A stretch of 64,000 nt of DNA from Batkoa obscura (GCA_030770535.1 JASVEC010000072.1:35324-99323), one strand, 5' to 3'; shown: positions 47,666 through 58,867, counted from the stretch's first letter. The notes: generated by a model not told the origin, from the letters alone. Translations and numbers: made by a program.

Positions 47666-49373
47666 TTTCTTAATTGATTTTTAATAAATTTCAAATAGTA
47701 GCTATACGTGAGGTATTTATAACCTTTTAATTATGATGTGTTTGATTATCATTTTTTTTATCCAATTAATATGATTTAATAGCGTAAACATGGAACGGGT
47801 AATTTAGAATTTTGAGTTGAGAATTGAGTTTATGGAAGAGCCAATCAACGCATCCCTCAGAACTTAGCAATGACAAAGTTGTGAAGCTGCCAAGTTCTGC
47901 TACAAAGGAAGTTTACAGTAGCATAGATTGAGTATGACTTTCAGCTTTTACTAAGTAATCCTAATTATTCTTGACAGTCAAAGACACTAAATGAAACTAA
48001 CAACTATCAAAGAAAAGTTTGGAAAAACCTCTTGTTTAAATATAGTTTTTTGTTTCAGTATTTAGTTGGTGATTTTATTTTTTACATTGCATAAAAAATG
48101 GACAGAATATTAAAACAAAAAAGGCATTACAATATTTTTAATTTATTGATTTATGATGTCAACTTTATGCTTTAATTAGTCAAATATTATCTATTTTTAA
48201 ATCTCGAAAAGCATGTAAAATCAATTAAAAAGTGTATTTATTGAAAGCCAAATACATAAAACTTGACCTTGAAAATAGTAAATACTAACATAATTTAAGT
48301 GTATTAAAACATGGAGTACCAAAATGATTGAAGCATTAAAATAAGCTCTTATGATGGTTTGAGTTTTAATTTAATAGTTTAGCGGAGGAATAAAGTAGAT
48401 TTTATCTTAGTAATTTCAATGTTATTAAAATTAGTGGGATCTTTTGAAGCTGGGACATTAAAAATTATTATCTACTCCTCTAAGTATATCGATATCAAAT
48501 TCTACACCTCTTTATATATCTTAGCATCTGGAAAGTGATTCTTAAAACCTAAAGATAATATGTTTTTGAAGAAGAGGCTTAATAATTTTTTTCGATTACA
48601 GAATCATGATTAAGCCTTTCTTTTTATCATCGTTAAATCATAGAATACTATCCCTTGAATTCACTTAAATTTTATACTCAGAAACATTATTATTATTATT
48701 ACATTGTTAATAGCCAATCATAATCTACTATGCCCATTCGAGAAGTTTATTCTGTTTAAGTTAGGCCATAAGCTCAAGCCAAGAAGATATTCAAAATTCG
48801 CAAAACAAAATAAAATAAAATTGAACTCATCTTTATTAAAAATCTATTATTTAAGCCTTTGTCTATCTTATCTACTATTCATTGTTGATATTTTAATTCT
48901 CGTTTGCTCTTATTTATAATAAAATTAAACTTAAAGTTGATCCTATATGCTAAAATTGGCAACTATTTCAGGTTGAATTGTTCAACTATTGCATGATGCA
49001 ATGTTGTGTAACATTACTAAATTTGATTTAATGATGGAATTTTAAGGCCAGTTTTATCTAAAAAAATAAAATAGTGCCTTAACTTTTTTCATTAAACTTA
49101 AAAATGGCTATAAAAATATGCGATCAGCTTTTTTGAAATGAAAATAAAACTATTGTTTTAACTGTCAACACATTTTTCAACAGATTTAATAGCGCTTTCG
49201 AATTAAATTCAACTTATATTATTGCTATCTAAAACCACTTATCTTGTCGATTTATAGTGTGATTAGAGCAACGCCTTCTTACTGTTGAACTTATCAATTC
49301 CTATTTATTATATCTTATTAATATTTTAATACTCTCTTAACCTAACTCTTTTTTAAACTTCTTTATTATAATA
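47666..49373. other. Long upstream region of FKS; one possible gene relic
   Basis: 1.7 kb without a supported gene. On the minus strand about 48368-48560 reads as protein-like sequence with only two stops (NHFPDAKIYKEV, IIIFNVPASKDPTNFNN), of unknown family. The open frame 48704-48919 has no recognisable domain. The rest may include the glucan synthase promoter. Confidence 0.45.
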
Positions 49374-52300
49374 ATGTTTCCTCTCGATTTGGAAATAGAA
49401 GAGCAATCAAAACAAAGATCAAATAATCAAATAGAGGAAGAAGATGATGATGTATTTGAGATAGAAGAAAATCCTCTAGAGTCAACTTATGTTCAGGAAG
49501 AATATGAACAACCGATGCAAGTTCGAAGGATTATAAATAGTGAAAACAATTCAGATGACAGCACCAACAGCTCACAACTAAATGCTCGTCTAAGAGCTCA
49601 TACTCCCTTATCTGGAGTTTCAGCTGATTTTGATCTCAATAGGTCACTCAACTTTGGAACCATAGATGAAGGAAGATACTTCCAATATGCTCCATCTTCT
49701 GAGTCATTATTAGCTAAGCTAGAAAATAGAAAATTTACTAGAACAGGATCTGGGTCCTTGTCTAAATCAAACTCTTGGAATGGTGGATTAAGTTCTTATC
49801 CTACCTTACCTGGTGTTGAGCCTACTGATCCAGATAATGACCCTTCCTTCCCAGCTTGGTCATTAGAGAAAGGCGCCCCTTTATCATCCGAAGATATTTA
49901 TGGTGTGTTTGTACTCTTAAGGAGTCGATTTGGTTTCCAATTGGATAACTTAGAAAACACATACGAAGCAATGATGACTATGCTCGATTCAAGAGCGTCG
50001 CGTATGCCACCTACTTTAGCTCTTACAACTCTCCATGCTGATTATATTGGTGGGGAATATGCCAATTATAGAAAGTGGTTATTCTGTACCCAACTCCATC
50101 AAGATGGTTATGAACCACTTGTTAATGAGACTGAAGAAGAAGAAAACAACGACAAACAAACTAAAGCTAGAAATGAAGCTAAAATCCGTTCTCGCTGGAG
50201 ACGTAGGATGGATAAATTAGCACCTGAAAAAAAAGTTCTACAGATTGCGTTGTATCTGTTGATTTGGGGTGAAGGACTCACTCTTCGTTATTCACCAGAA
50301 TGTCTATGTTTTATATTCAAAATATGCTTGGATGCAACTAATGAATTAAATCCTGAATCTCAATATCAAGTCAATGAAGGAGAATTCTTACGAAAAGTAG
50401 TTACACCACTTTATCAATTTGTTAGAGACCAATCCTTTGAAAAAATCAATGGAAAGTACTTTAAGAGAGAAAGAGACCATGCTAATATTATTGGTTATGA
50501 TGATGTTAATGAACTATTTTGGTCTAAAAGTGGTATTGAACGTATAATACTTGAAGATAAAACCAAGTTGATTGATTTGCCGTATGACCAACGTTTTGAA
50601 AATATTGAAAAAGTAGTATGGAAAAAAGCGTTTTATAAAACTTATAAAGAACGTCGTACATGCCTTCATTTACTTACCAATTTTAATCGTATCTGGGTAT
50701 TCCACTTTGTTATGTTTTATTATTATTTATTCGCGAACGCTACTTTCATTTATGAATATTATACTGAAGATCCCAAAAAGCCAGATCCAGATGATATTCC
50801 AATGAGATTATCCGTTACTGCCTTAGGTGGTGGTCTTGGATGTCTTATTACTATCTTTTCTAGTATTTGTGAGTTATTTTTTATACCTTCAAGCACAAAA
50901 AACATTCGTAAAATATCTTTTAGAATATTTTGCCTCTTTTGTTTAGCTGTGCTTTGTATTGGTCCTATCTTTTATATAGCATTAGTTAATAGAAGAAATA
51001 CTATCGCTTTAATTCTTTCCATAGTTCAGCTTATCATTTCCGTTATCGTAACTTGTATTATATCCATCACACCCTCAGCTTCATTATTTGTATATAATGG
51101 TAAACGTGAAGAAAACGGAGGCGATTCTGGACTCACTAACCGCTCTTTTACTGCTAATTTTCCAGAATTAAAATGGCAAGATCGATTTGTTTCAATAAGT
51201 ATGTGGTCCTTAATTTTCATCTGCAAACTGATTGAATCGTATCTGTTTCTTGCACTTTCATTTAAAGATCCGTTTAGAAGTATGGCTGAGGTAGATCTTT
51301 CAGATTGTTCTGATGCTTTATTGGGTGACATGGTTTGTAAACACATGGGTTATGTTATCCTTGCGATTATGACGTTTTTAGATTTAATTCTTTTTTTCCT
51401 TGATACCTATTTTTGGTATATTGTATGGAATTCTATCTTCTCAGTTGCACTTTCATTTTATTTAGGTATTTCAATTTTAAGTCCTTGGAAAAATATTTTT
51501 TCACGTTTACCTAAACGTATTCATGCCAAGATATTAGCTAGTGGTGAAATGGAAATTAAATATAAGCCAAAGTTTTTAACTTCTCAAATTTGGAATTCTA
51601 TTATTGTTTCTATGTATAGAGATCATTTGTTATCTATTGATCATTTACAGAGACTTTTGTTCCAACAAGTAGCTGGTGAGCAAGAAGGAAAACGTACTCT
51701 TAAACCACCTACTTTTTTCGTAGCTCAAGAAGATCAATCGTTGAATGCTGAGTTTTATCCACCAGGAAGTGAAGCTGATCGTCGTATCTCTTTCTTTGCT
51801 CAAAGTTTATCAACTGTATTACCAGAGCCTGTATCAGTTGAAAGAATGCCTTCATTCACTGTATTAACTCCACATTACAGTGAAAAGATTCTTCTTACAT
51901 TAAGAGAAATTATTCGTGAAGAAGACCGTCAAACTAGAGTTACTTTACTTGAATATCTTAAATCTTTACATTCATTTGAATGGATGAACTTTATCAACGA
52001 CACTAAAGTATTAGAAGAAGAAAATACAGTTTATACTGATGAAGATCCACCATCCTCTATAAGATCGTTTTCAGGCTATTCTGCTGATGAAAAATCCGAA
52101 ATTGATGATTTACCACTTTATTATGTTGGTTTTAAGTCAGCTTCACCAGAATATGTCCTTCGTACTAGAATTTGGGCTTCTTTAAGATCTCAAACCCTTT
52201 ATCGTACTATTTCTGGATTTATGAATTATGCACGTGCCATTAAAGCTTTATATCGAGTTGAGAACCCAGATATGGTCAAATTATATTCTGGACATGGTAA

Positions 52301-54839
52301 TATGCTGGAAAGAAAGATTGATATAATGGTACGTAGAAAATTCCGATTTTTAATTTCTATGCAAAGATATTGTAGTTTTACAGCAGCTGAAAAAGAGGAT
52401 GTAGAATTTTTACTTAAAGCTTACCCAGACTTACAAATTGCCTATCTATTAGAAATAACCAGAGAAACCGAAGATGGACCAGAAGTTCAATATTTCAGTT
52501 GTTTAATCGATGGTCATTGTGAAAAACTTGAAGATGGTTCAAGAAAACCTAGATATATGATTGAACTACCTGGTCATCCTATCCTTGGTGATGGTAAAGC
52601 TGATAATCAAAATCACTCCATTATATTTACACGAGGTGAATACATTCAATTAATCGATGCTAACCAAGATAATTACCTTGAAGAAGCAATGAAGATTCGT
52701 AATATTCTAGCTGAATTTGAAGGGTTTGAAGTAGATTCTTCCATTTCACCTTATTCTGGACATGCAAAAGATCATTATAAACCACCAGTTGCTATTGTAG
52801 GAGCAAGAGAATATATCTTTTCAGAAAATATCGGTGTATTAGGAGATGTTGCTGCTGGTAAAGAACAAACATTTGGCACCATGACGCAGCGTATTATGGC
52901 TAAAATTGGTGGTAAACTTCATTATGGTCATCCTGATTTCTTAAATTCTATATTTATGAATACTCGTGGTGGTGTAAGTAAAGCTCAAAAAGGTTTGCAT
53001 CTTAATGAAGATATTTATGCTGGTATGAATGCTTTCCAAAGAGGTGGTAGAATTAAGCATATTGAATACTATCAATGTGGTAAAGGTCGTGATCTTGGAT
53101 TTTCTTCTATTTTATCCTTTAATACTAAGATCGGTACTGGTATGGGTGAACAAATACTTTCTAGAGAACAATATTACCTTGGTACCCAACTTCCTTTAGA
53201 TCGATTTTTAACCTTTTATTACGCTCATCCTGGTTTTCATGTTAATAATGTTATGATTACGATTGCTACTCAATTACTTATGGTAGTCTTACTTGGCCTT
53301 GGTAGTTTATACGTTACCAATGAAAATATTTGTGAACAGAATGAAGATCTTACAGCAGCCCCTAAACCAACTGGATGTTTCAATGTATGGCCTATTTTAA
53401 GTTGGATTGTAGCTACCATTATCTCCATTTTTATTGTGTTTGCTATTTCTTATCTTCCCTTCTTTTTACAAGTATTCAGTGAACAAGGATTTACACGTAC
53501 TCTATTAAGGCTTGGAAAACACTTTTTATCCTTTTCTCCAGTATTTGAAATCTTTGCTAATCAAATCTATTCTGCTTCATTACTCAGTAATTTAAGTTAT
53601 GGTGGTGCTACTTACATAGCTACTGGTCGTGGTTTTGCTACCACTCGCACCTCATTTGCAAACCTTTACTCAAGGTTTGCAGCTTCGAGTATCTATTCTG
53701 GTGTAAGAATTTTCTTCATGATCTTGTTTGCTTCAATTAATATTTGGGTGCCACATTATATTTATTTCTGGATTATGGCCTTATCATTATGTATAGCTCC
53801 CTTCTTATTTAATCCTCATGAATTTTCACCTGTTGATTTTATCTTAGATTATCGTGATTTTATCAAATGGTTATCTGCTGGTAATTCAACACAAACTAAA
53901 TATTCTTGGGTTACTCATTGTCGTATTTTACGTACCAAAGTTACCGGTTATAAACGTCGTAAATTGGGCCAAGTTGACCATTCTGCTCCTACTCCACGTG
54001 CCAATAAATGGGCTTTGATTTTCCCACAAGTTATATTCCCAATTCTTTCTGCAGTTGTTATGGTTGCCATTTATTCTTACTTAGGTAGTATGACTGGTCG
54101 TAAACATGCAATCTTCCGTGTGGGTGCTGCTGCTTTAGGTCCTATTGCCCTTAATGCAGCTGTCTTATTGGTCTTATTCTTTGTTTCTTTATTAATGGGT
54201 CCAATCGTCAATATGTGTTTCAAACCATTTGGTAATATAATAGCCGGAATAGCTCATGGATGGTCCGTATTGGTTGTAATCATTTTCTTTTTATTATTAT
54301 TAATGTTAGAAAATTGGGAATTACCAAGTGCTATTTTGGGTATGATAGCATCTGTATTTGTACAAAGAGCTATCTTCCAGATTATTGAATCTTTATTATT
54401 AACCAGGGAAACAAGTAATGAAGCTTGTAATGTAGCTTGGTGGACTGGTAGATGGGGTTCTCAAGGCTTAGGATTTATGGCATTAACTCAACCACTAAGA
54501 GAGTTTTTATGTAAAATCATTGAAATGTCTTATTTCGCTACAGATTTTATTACTGGTCATTTTATTATGATTGTATTATTCCCAGTTACATTAGTTCCAT
54601 TGATTGATCGTTGGCATTCAGCTATGTTGTTTTGGTTAAGACCATCTCAGCAAATCCCAGCACCAATCTATTCAGTGAAACAAATCAAAAAGCGTAGAAG
54701 AAGATATATCGGTTATTTAATCTTGTTTATACTTGTTGAAGTTATATTATTGGCTGTACTTATTGTACCTGCATTGATCGGTAGCAAAATTGGGTTTAAA
54801 CCTTCCTCTATCTCATTTCTTAAGGATTATCTTATCTAA
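49374..54839 (+). CDS. FKS1: 1,3-beta-glucan synthase catalytic subunit (GT48)
   Basis: Intronless, 1821 residues, usual size for FKS proteins. The N-terminal acidic region (~1-150) is followed by FKS domain 1 (PSFPAWSLEKGAPLSSEDIY, LYLLIWGEGLTLRYSPECLC), a first TM cluster (~435-690), the large cytoplasmic catalytic region (~700-1300, with SVERMPSFTVLTPHYSEKIL, LNEDIYAGMNAFQRGG and QYYLGTQLPLDRF), and a second TM cluster to the end. It polymerises UDP-glucose into wall glucan at the plasma membrane and is activated by Rho1, the presumed target of the GEFs in this window. The hot-spot-1 position reads FLALSFKDP and hot-spot-2 SWIVATII, both differing from the yeast sequences. The absence of introns in so long a gene is notable here. 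Confidence 0.97.
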   Translation: MFPLDLEIEEQSKQRSNNQIEEEDDDVFEIEENPLESTYVQEEYEQPMQVRRIINSENNSDDSTNSSQLNARLRAHTPLSGVSADFDLNRSLNFGTIDEGRYFQYAPSSESLLAKLENRKFTRTGSGSLSKSNSWNGGLSSYPTLPGVEPTDPDNDPSFPAWSLEKGAPLSSEDIYGVFVLLRSRFGFQLDNLENTYEAMMTMLDSRASRMPPTLALTTLHADYIGGEYANYRKWLFCTQLHQDGYEPLVNETEEEENNDKQTKARNEAKIRSRWRRRMDKLAPEKKVLQIALYLLIWGEGLTLRYSPECLCFIFKICLDATNELNPESQYQVNEGEFLRKVVTPLYQFVRDQSFEKINGKYFKRERDHANIIGYDDVNELFWSKSGIERIILEDKTKLIDLPYDQRFENIEKVVWKKAFYKTYKERRTCLHLLTNFNRIWVFHFVMFYYYLFANATFIYEYYTEDPKKPDPDDIPMRLSVTALGGGLGCLITIFSSICELFFIPSSTKNIRKISFRIFCLFCLAVLCIGPIFYIALVNRRNTIALILSIVQLIISVIVTCIISITPSASLFVYNGKREENGGDSGLTNRSFTANFPELKWQDRFVSISMWSLIFICKLIESYLFLALSFKDPFRSMAEVDLSDCSDALLGDMVCKHMGYVILAIMTFLDLILFFLDTYFWYIVWNSIFSVALSFYLGISILSPWKNIFSRLPKRIHAKILASGEMEIKYKPKFLTSQIWNSIIVSMYRDHLLSIDHLQRLLFQQVAGEQEGKRTLKPPTFFVAQEDQSLNAEFYPPGSEADRRISFFAQSLSTVLPEPVSVERMPSFTVLTPHYSEKILLTLREIIREEDRQTRVTLLEYLKSLHSFEWMNFINDTKVLEEENTVYTDEDPPSSIRSFSGYSADEKSEIDDLPLYYVGFKSASPEYVLRTRIWASLRSQTLYRTISGFMNYARAIKALYRVENPDMVKLYSGHGNMLERKIDIMVRRKFRFLISMQRYCSFTAAEKEDVEFLLKAYPDLQIAYLLEITRETEDGPEVQYFSCLIDGHCEKLEDGSRKPRYMIELPGHPILGDGKADNQNHSIIFTRGEYIQLIDANQDNYLEEAMKIRNILAEFEGFEVDSSISPYSGHAKDHYKPPVAIVGAREYIFSENIGVLGDVAAGKEQTFGTMTQRIMAKIGGKLHYGHPDFLNSIFMNTRGGVSKAQKGLHLNEDIYAGMNAFQRGGRIKHIEYYQCGKGRDLGFSSILSFNTKIGTGMGEQILSREQYYLGTQLPLDRFLTFYYAHPGFHVNNVMITIATQLLMVVLLGLGSLYVTNENICEQNEDLTAAPKPTGCFNVWPILSWIVATIISIFIVFAISYLPFFLQVFSEQGFTRTLLRLGKHFLSFSPVFEIFANQIYSASLLSNLSYGGATYIATGRGFATTRTSFANLYSRFAASSIYSGVRIFFMILFASINIWVPHYIYFWIMALSLCIAPFLFNPHEFSPVDFILDYRDFIKWLSAGNSTQTKYSWVTHCRILRTKVTGYKRRKLGQVDHSAPTPRANKWALIFPQVIFPILSAVVMVAIYSYLGSMTGRKHAIFRVGAAALGPIALNAAVLLVLFFVSLLMGPIVNMCFKPFGNIIAGIAHGWSVLVVIIFFLLLLMLENWELPSAILGMIASVFVQRAIFQIIESLLLTRETSNEACNVAWWTGRWGSQGLGFMALTQPLREFLCKIIEMSYFATDFITGHFIMIVLFPVTLVPLIDRWHSAMLFWLRPSQQIPAPIYSVKQIKKRRRRYIGYLILFILVEVILLAVLIVPALIGSKIGFKPSSISFLKDYLI

Positions 54840-55432
54840 GAAAATCATCCTATTTTCTTCATTATATAATATTATAATTGCATCCTATCTTTACTTTATT
54901 CATTAATATAAAATAAAATTGATTTTTTAAAAGTAGTTTTTATTTATAAAGTTTATAGTTTTTATTATTATTAAATAATTAGATTCAAATTAACTTGATG
55001 ATCAATTTGAGATTAAAATGATAAATTAAAGATTTTAAAAATAAGCTTTATTTTAAATCAATATTGAGACATAGATTCGTAATAAAATTTTCAATTGCCC
55101 ATCCTATAGTTTCAATACTTATCTTCTTTTTTAATTTAATGTCATTGTTTATCTATTTTTACTTTTATTCTATTTATTAAAGTATAAATTTATAATACTT
55201 CATTTTATTATTATATAGTTTTTATTTCCAAAAACAAATGGGGGGACGTATTTTTGTATTTAACAATTTTACTACCAATTTTTGCATTTAAATAATGCTT
55301 AAAAAGATGAAAAAAGTGATCAAGCCAAAAAAAAATATCCCCAAATTTTAACAGTCACATAAAAAGTATTTAAAAAATGAAAAGGTTTATTTCGACTAAT
55401 TATACAATTAAATTCAATGATCCCCATTAGGT
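54840..55432. other. Convergent spacer with MITE S
   Basis: AT-rich DNA between FKS (+) and the B12D-like array (-). Contains MITE copy S and nothing else recognised. Confidence 0.6.
55239..55343 (+). mobile_element. TA-target MITE, copy S
   Basis: TGGGGGGACGTATTTTTG at the left, CATTTAAATAATGC in the centre, AAAAATATCCCCA at the right. The flanks are AA rather than TA, so the target site has mutated or the family accepts variants. Confidence 0.75.
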
Positions 55433-55633
55433 TCAATAGTCCTTATCTTCTGATTTAGTTCTACCTTCCCAGTCAAATGGTACTGTATGGATATGTCGAC
55501 TATTAAGATGTTGCATTGTTTTCGTGGTCATAGTATAAACACCAAAAGATAGAGCAAATGTCAAAATGGCTACCAATGGATAAACTTCAGGTTTAAGTTT
55601 TAAAGCTAAAGATTTGGATTTATTTAAAAACAT
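55433..55633 (-). CDS. Small B12D/MLRQ-like membrane protein, paralogue 1
   Basis: 66 residues from the ATG at 55633, chosen because all intact paralogues begin MFLN or MVLR; the open frame extends upstream through a GTTTT repeat that is probably 5' UTR. A short amphipathic start (NKSKSLALKL) and the motif KPEVYPLVAILTFALSFGVY form the single TM segment, then a hydrophilic tail (FDWEGRTKSEDKDY). This pattern, basic start then PEVYPL then G-rich TM, resembles B12D/MLRQ proteins associated with respiratory chain complexes in mitochondria. It is the most diverged member of a seven-copy minus-strand array. Confidence 0.6.
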   Translation of the reverse strand: MFLNKSKSLALKLKPEVYPLVAILTFALSFGVYTMTTKTMQHLNSRHIHTVPFDWEGRTKSEDKDY

Positions 55634-55635
55634 CT

Positions 55636-55683
55636 GGATTGTTTGTTTTGTTTGTTTTGTTTGTTTTGTTTGTTTGTTTGTTT
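55636..55683. repeat. GTTT/GTTTT microsatellite
   Basis: Alternating TTTG and TTTTG units directly upstream of the paralogue 1 start, probably in its leader. Confidence 0.75.
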
Positions 55684-55920
55684 TGATATAAATTTTTACT
55701 AGCACATTTTATTTATTTATATACTATAACTTGACTCCATAAGCTTACTAGGATTATTAGATCATTATTGAATAGACCGTAGTTAGAATACAGGTTTAAT
55801 GAATATGACAATTTTTAGAATAAAAATATATTATAAAGATTCTAATATTAACTACCGGATAATTCAAAAATCAGACCACTACTTAATTTTTGAGTATTTT
55901 TAAAATAAGAAATAGAATTA

Positions 55921-56013
55921 GGAATCTATTTTTTGGTTCTATTATTTGTTCATTTTTTTAAGCATTATTAAGTGGAAAAATTAGCAGTAATGTTCTTCAA
56001 TAAAAAAAGATGA
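55921..56013 (-). mobile_element. TA-target MITE, copy T (degenerate)
   Basis: Matches the body only: TTTTTTGGTTCTATTATTTG, AAGCATTATTAAGTGGAAAAA, then TTCAATAAAAAAAGATG. The ends are eroded. Confidence 0.6.
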
Positions 56014-56706
56014 CTAATTATAAGTTTTTAAAATCCATTCTTCGGATGGATCTTAGATAAAAATCAGACCATTATTAACTCAGCTTTTCAATTTTTTAGA
56101 ATTGACAGGAAAATCCCAATTTATCTGCGCAATCTTTAATATTTTTTTTGAATCAATTCAAATTTTGACAGATGAATCTATTTTTAAATTAGTGAAATAT
56201 ATTACTTATGACTTGATTTTTACTAAATAGAATTCCATTTTAAAATTATCCCATTTACTCTTTTAAGACTAGAAATAAATTACTGCATATAGTTTAAAGC
56301 ATTTAGACACGATTTTAATATATCATTTGAAGTGAATTTGTTAACTTTAATCCTTAATTTCAACCTGTAAACAACCCTTAATCTTAAACTTTAACAAGCT
56401 ATATAGATAATTAAAATGTCTTGATATACTTTATTTTCTTGATCATTTTATATATAATACAAAAGTTGGACAATTTCCTGATAACTTTTAAAACACATCT
56501 TCAATATTGGCGCCATTTTTAATTTCCCGAACTTTTATTTTTATTTCTATTCATAAGTCGATCAAGTATGACATCATGGTTCGGTTATTTCCTATGATTA
56601 TCTATCGAACCTTAAGATATCTAAAATTCTTTTTATTATAATTCTAATAATCTAATAAATTTCAATAATAACAACTTATTATTTCTATTATATTGATAAT
56701 AATGTA

Positions 56707-56807
56707 TGGGAATGTATTTTTTTATCTAAGAATTTTACTAAATAATCTTTCCACTCAAATAGCGCTCAAAAGATGGAAAAAGTAATGAAATTAAAAAAAT
56801 ATCTCCA
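56707..56807 (+). mobile_element. TA-target MITE, copy U
   Basis: TGGGAATGTATTTTTTTATC at the left, centre TTTCCACTCAAATAGCGC, right end AAAAAATATCTCCA; TA at 56705-56706 and 56808-56809. Confidence 0.87.
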
Positions 56808-56829
56808 TATCTTATACTATAATAGTTAG

Positions 56830-56985
56830 AATAACAATGGTAAAGTGTTATAATTACTATTTTATTTTGCTATTTTGTTAACATCTCATTATAATAGCAA
56901 GTAATATGATTATTTTTGTTAATATAATAAATTAGCAACAAAAACAGTATCAGCAATAATACTTTACCATTATTTTATTATTGTT
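56830..56985. repeat. Inverted repeat pair
   Basis: AATGGTAAAGTGTTAT near 56835 pairs with ATAATACTTTACCATT near 56958 (15 of 16 bases), separated by about 110 bp. It might be an unrelated foldback element; ends are not defined. Confidence 0.45.
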
Positions 56986-57089
56986 TTATTATACATCATT
57001 TTAGTTTTGATTAATTGTATTATTAAAATAATATTATCATTTTGAGATTGATGTTGAGATGACTGCTACATTGGTTCATAACAATAATG

Positions 57090-57190
57090 ATAGAATAAAT
57101 AATAAATAATAAATAATAATGAATAATAATAAATAATAATAAATTATAATAAATAATAATAAATTATAAATTATAAATTATAAAAATAAA
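57090..57190. repeat. AATAAT / AAATTATAAT low-complexity tract
   Basis: Runs of AATAATAAAT and AAATTATAAATTATAAATTA units over about 100 bp. Confidence 0.7.
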
Positions 57191-57649
57191 TTATTGTTGT
57201 TATATTAACAAAAGTATGCTATCAAAATAGAATACTTTTTAAGCACTGTATCATATATTGATAACAACAATAGCACTAACCCTAATAATAATTTATCGTT
57301 GAATCAATACTTATTTATATTAATAGCGTTATATCATTATCATTGTTATTATTGATATTAGTAGTTTATTTTTTAGACAAAAAAGAAAGACAAAATAACT
57401 AACAATAATTTTTTATTTTTCACTACAATATAAATAATGTTATAGTAGTAATAATGGTAAACTATTTATATAAATATTATTTATTCTATATTGTATACTA
57501 TAAATTTAGTTTAAAAATGATCACAATTTTATTTTTAGATATAAATTTCAATAACTATATAAAAAACAAAAAAGTTGAAATATTTATTAAACTTACTTCC
57601 ATTTACTCTCAATTTTAACAATTTCTTTTAAATTTGCTATTCATTTTTT

Positions 57650-57840
57650 ATCCTTCTATTTTCCCCTTCTGAACTTAATTCCTTTTCATCCACATTGCTA
57701 TCATCATGTTCTTTCACCTTTATATGTAGAATTTATGCAGAAATAGGCCCGATAATACCTAACAACAATACAAATGAATAAACTTCTGGTTGGATTTTTT
57801 TATACAGTAAAGATTTTGCTTTAAGATCATCTTAATATTT
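57650..57840 (-). pseudogene. B12D/MLRQ-like paralogue 2, decayed
   Basis: Minus-strand remnant: LKAKSLLYKKIQPEVYSFVL then LLGIIGPISA followed by a stop, and a charged tail (DDSNVDEKELSSEGE). The order of basic start, PEVY motif and TM segment matches the intact copies. No start codon remains in the expected place. Confidence 0.65.
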
Positions 57841-58039
57841 ATTTTATCTTTGATCTCTAGCCTTGTTTCTTTTTTATATATTATAAATATTAGTATATAA
57901 GCTTACTATGATTATTTTGCTACTATTGAGTAACTATAACTAAGAGCTTAGAGGTTGAATCTATAACAGTGACTTGAAGTATAAAAGCATAGAAAACTAA
58001 TCATAAAAACTAATCAAAAATAAAATAAAAAATACAAAT

Positions 58040-58309
58040 TTATTTTGACTTGTGTTCACTTTCACTCTCAATAATTCCTTGTAAATGGTCCAACTTTTCT
58101 GGATTAACATGAGCTGTGACCTCCTCTTTATGTCTACCACCTGAGTATAATATATTTTTATTTATTTGTTGATTATTAATATATCGTCTTGATTCTTTAT
58201 AAACAGTATAACCACCAATAGTAGCAGCAACGCCTACAATCGCTACCAAAGGGTAAACTTCTGGCTCAATTTTCAAGTGTAATAAAGATCTTGCTCGGTT
58301 TAAAAACAT
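58040..58309 (-). CDS. Small B12D/MLRQ-like membrane protein, paralogue 3
   Basis: 89 residues from the ATG at 58309; the frame is open 66 nt further upstream but family alignment favours MFLNRARSLLHLKIEPEVY. The TM segment YPLVAIVGVAATIGGYTVY is followed by a hydrophilic tail sharing SGGRHKEEV, PEKLDHLQGIIESE with paralogue 4. It is the closest relative of paralogue 4, about 300 bp away, so this pair duplicated recently. Probably mitochondrial by family resemblance; the exact role is unknown. Confidence 0.65.
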   Translation of the reverse strand: MFLNRARSLLHLKIEPEVYPLVAIVGVAATIGGYTVYKESRRYINNQQINKNILYSGGRHKEEVTAHVNPEKLDHLQGIIESESEHKSK

Positions 58310-58603
58310 TTTTAAAGATTTTTCTTTTATTCTTTTACTATCATAATGTCTCTTTTTTATACTATAGTTTAGCATATAAACTCCTTGTCATTTTTATGTC
58401 ATTTTAGTAAATTAACCATACCTAGAAATCAAATTAACAAACGTAATAAGTTTCAAAATAATGTCAAATCTTTTTATAAATAATTGACATTTTTTGGGCA
58501 AATTTAAAATGATAACTGTTTATAAAAAGATTTGATAAATTTATAATCTGCAAAATTGACTATTTAAAACTTCAAAGCTAAGAAAGGTTAAAAATATTAA
58601 TAT

Positions 58604-58867
58604 TTATTTCGACTTCTTCTCACTTTCAATAATTCCTTGTAAATGATCTAACTTTTCTGGACTGACATGAACTTTGATTTCTTCTTTATGTCTACCACCT
58701 GAATTTAGTACAGTCATATCTCTATGCTTATCACTAATATATCGCTTTGACTCTTTAAAGATAGTGTACCCTGCAACAGTACAACCAGCGCCTACAATTA
58801 TTATTAAAGGATAAATTTGTGGCTCAATGTTTAGATGTAATAAAGATTTGGCTCGATTTAAAAACAT
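58604..58867 (-). CDS. Small B12D/MLRQ-like membrane protein, paralogue 4
   Basis: 87 residues: MFLNRAKSLLHLNIEPQIYP, TM segment YPLIIIVGAGCTVAGYTIF, then KESKRYISDKHRD and the conserved tail SGGRHKEEIKVHVSPEKLDH. Differences from paralogue 3 are mostly conservative, suggesting the protein is under selection. Single exon, minus strand, same direction as the rest of the array. Confidence 0.65.
   Translation of the reverse strand: MFLNRAKSLLHLNIEPQIYPLIIIVGAGCTVAGYTIFKESKRYISDKHRDMTVLNSGGRHKEEIKVHVSPEKLDHLQGIIESEKKSK

Larger units (their letters stand above)
55684..57650. other. Spacer with MITEs and AT-rich repeats
   Basis: Contains copies T and U, an inverted repeat at 56830-56985 and an AAT-type low-complexity tract at 57090-57190. 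No gene supported. Confidence 0.55.

Noticed and set aside
48704-48919. 71-codon frame upstream of FKS
   Set aside because: No domain or family resemblance; could be an uORF-like chance frame, not supportable.
51026-51346. 106-codon frame antisense to FKS
   Set aside because: Shadow of the strongly coding opposite strand.
55433-55705. Longer 90-residue form of B12D paralogue 1
   Set aside because: The extra N-terminus is translated microsatellite and is absent from paralogues; the ATG at 55633 is preferred.
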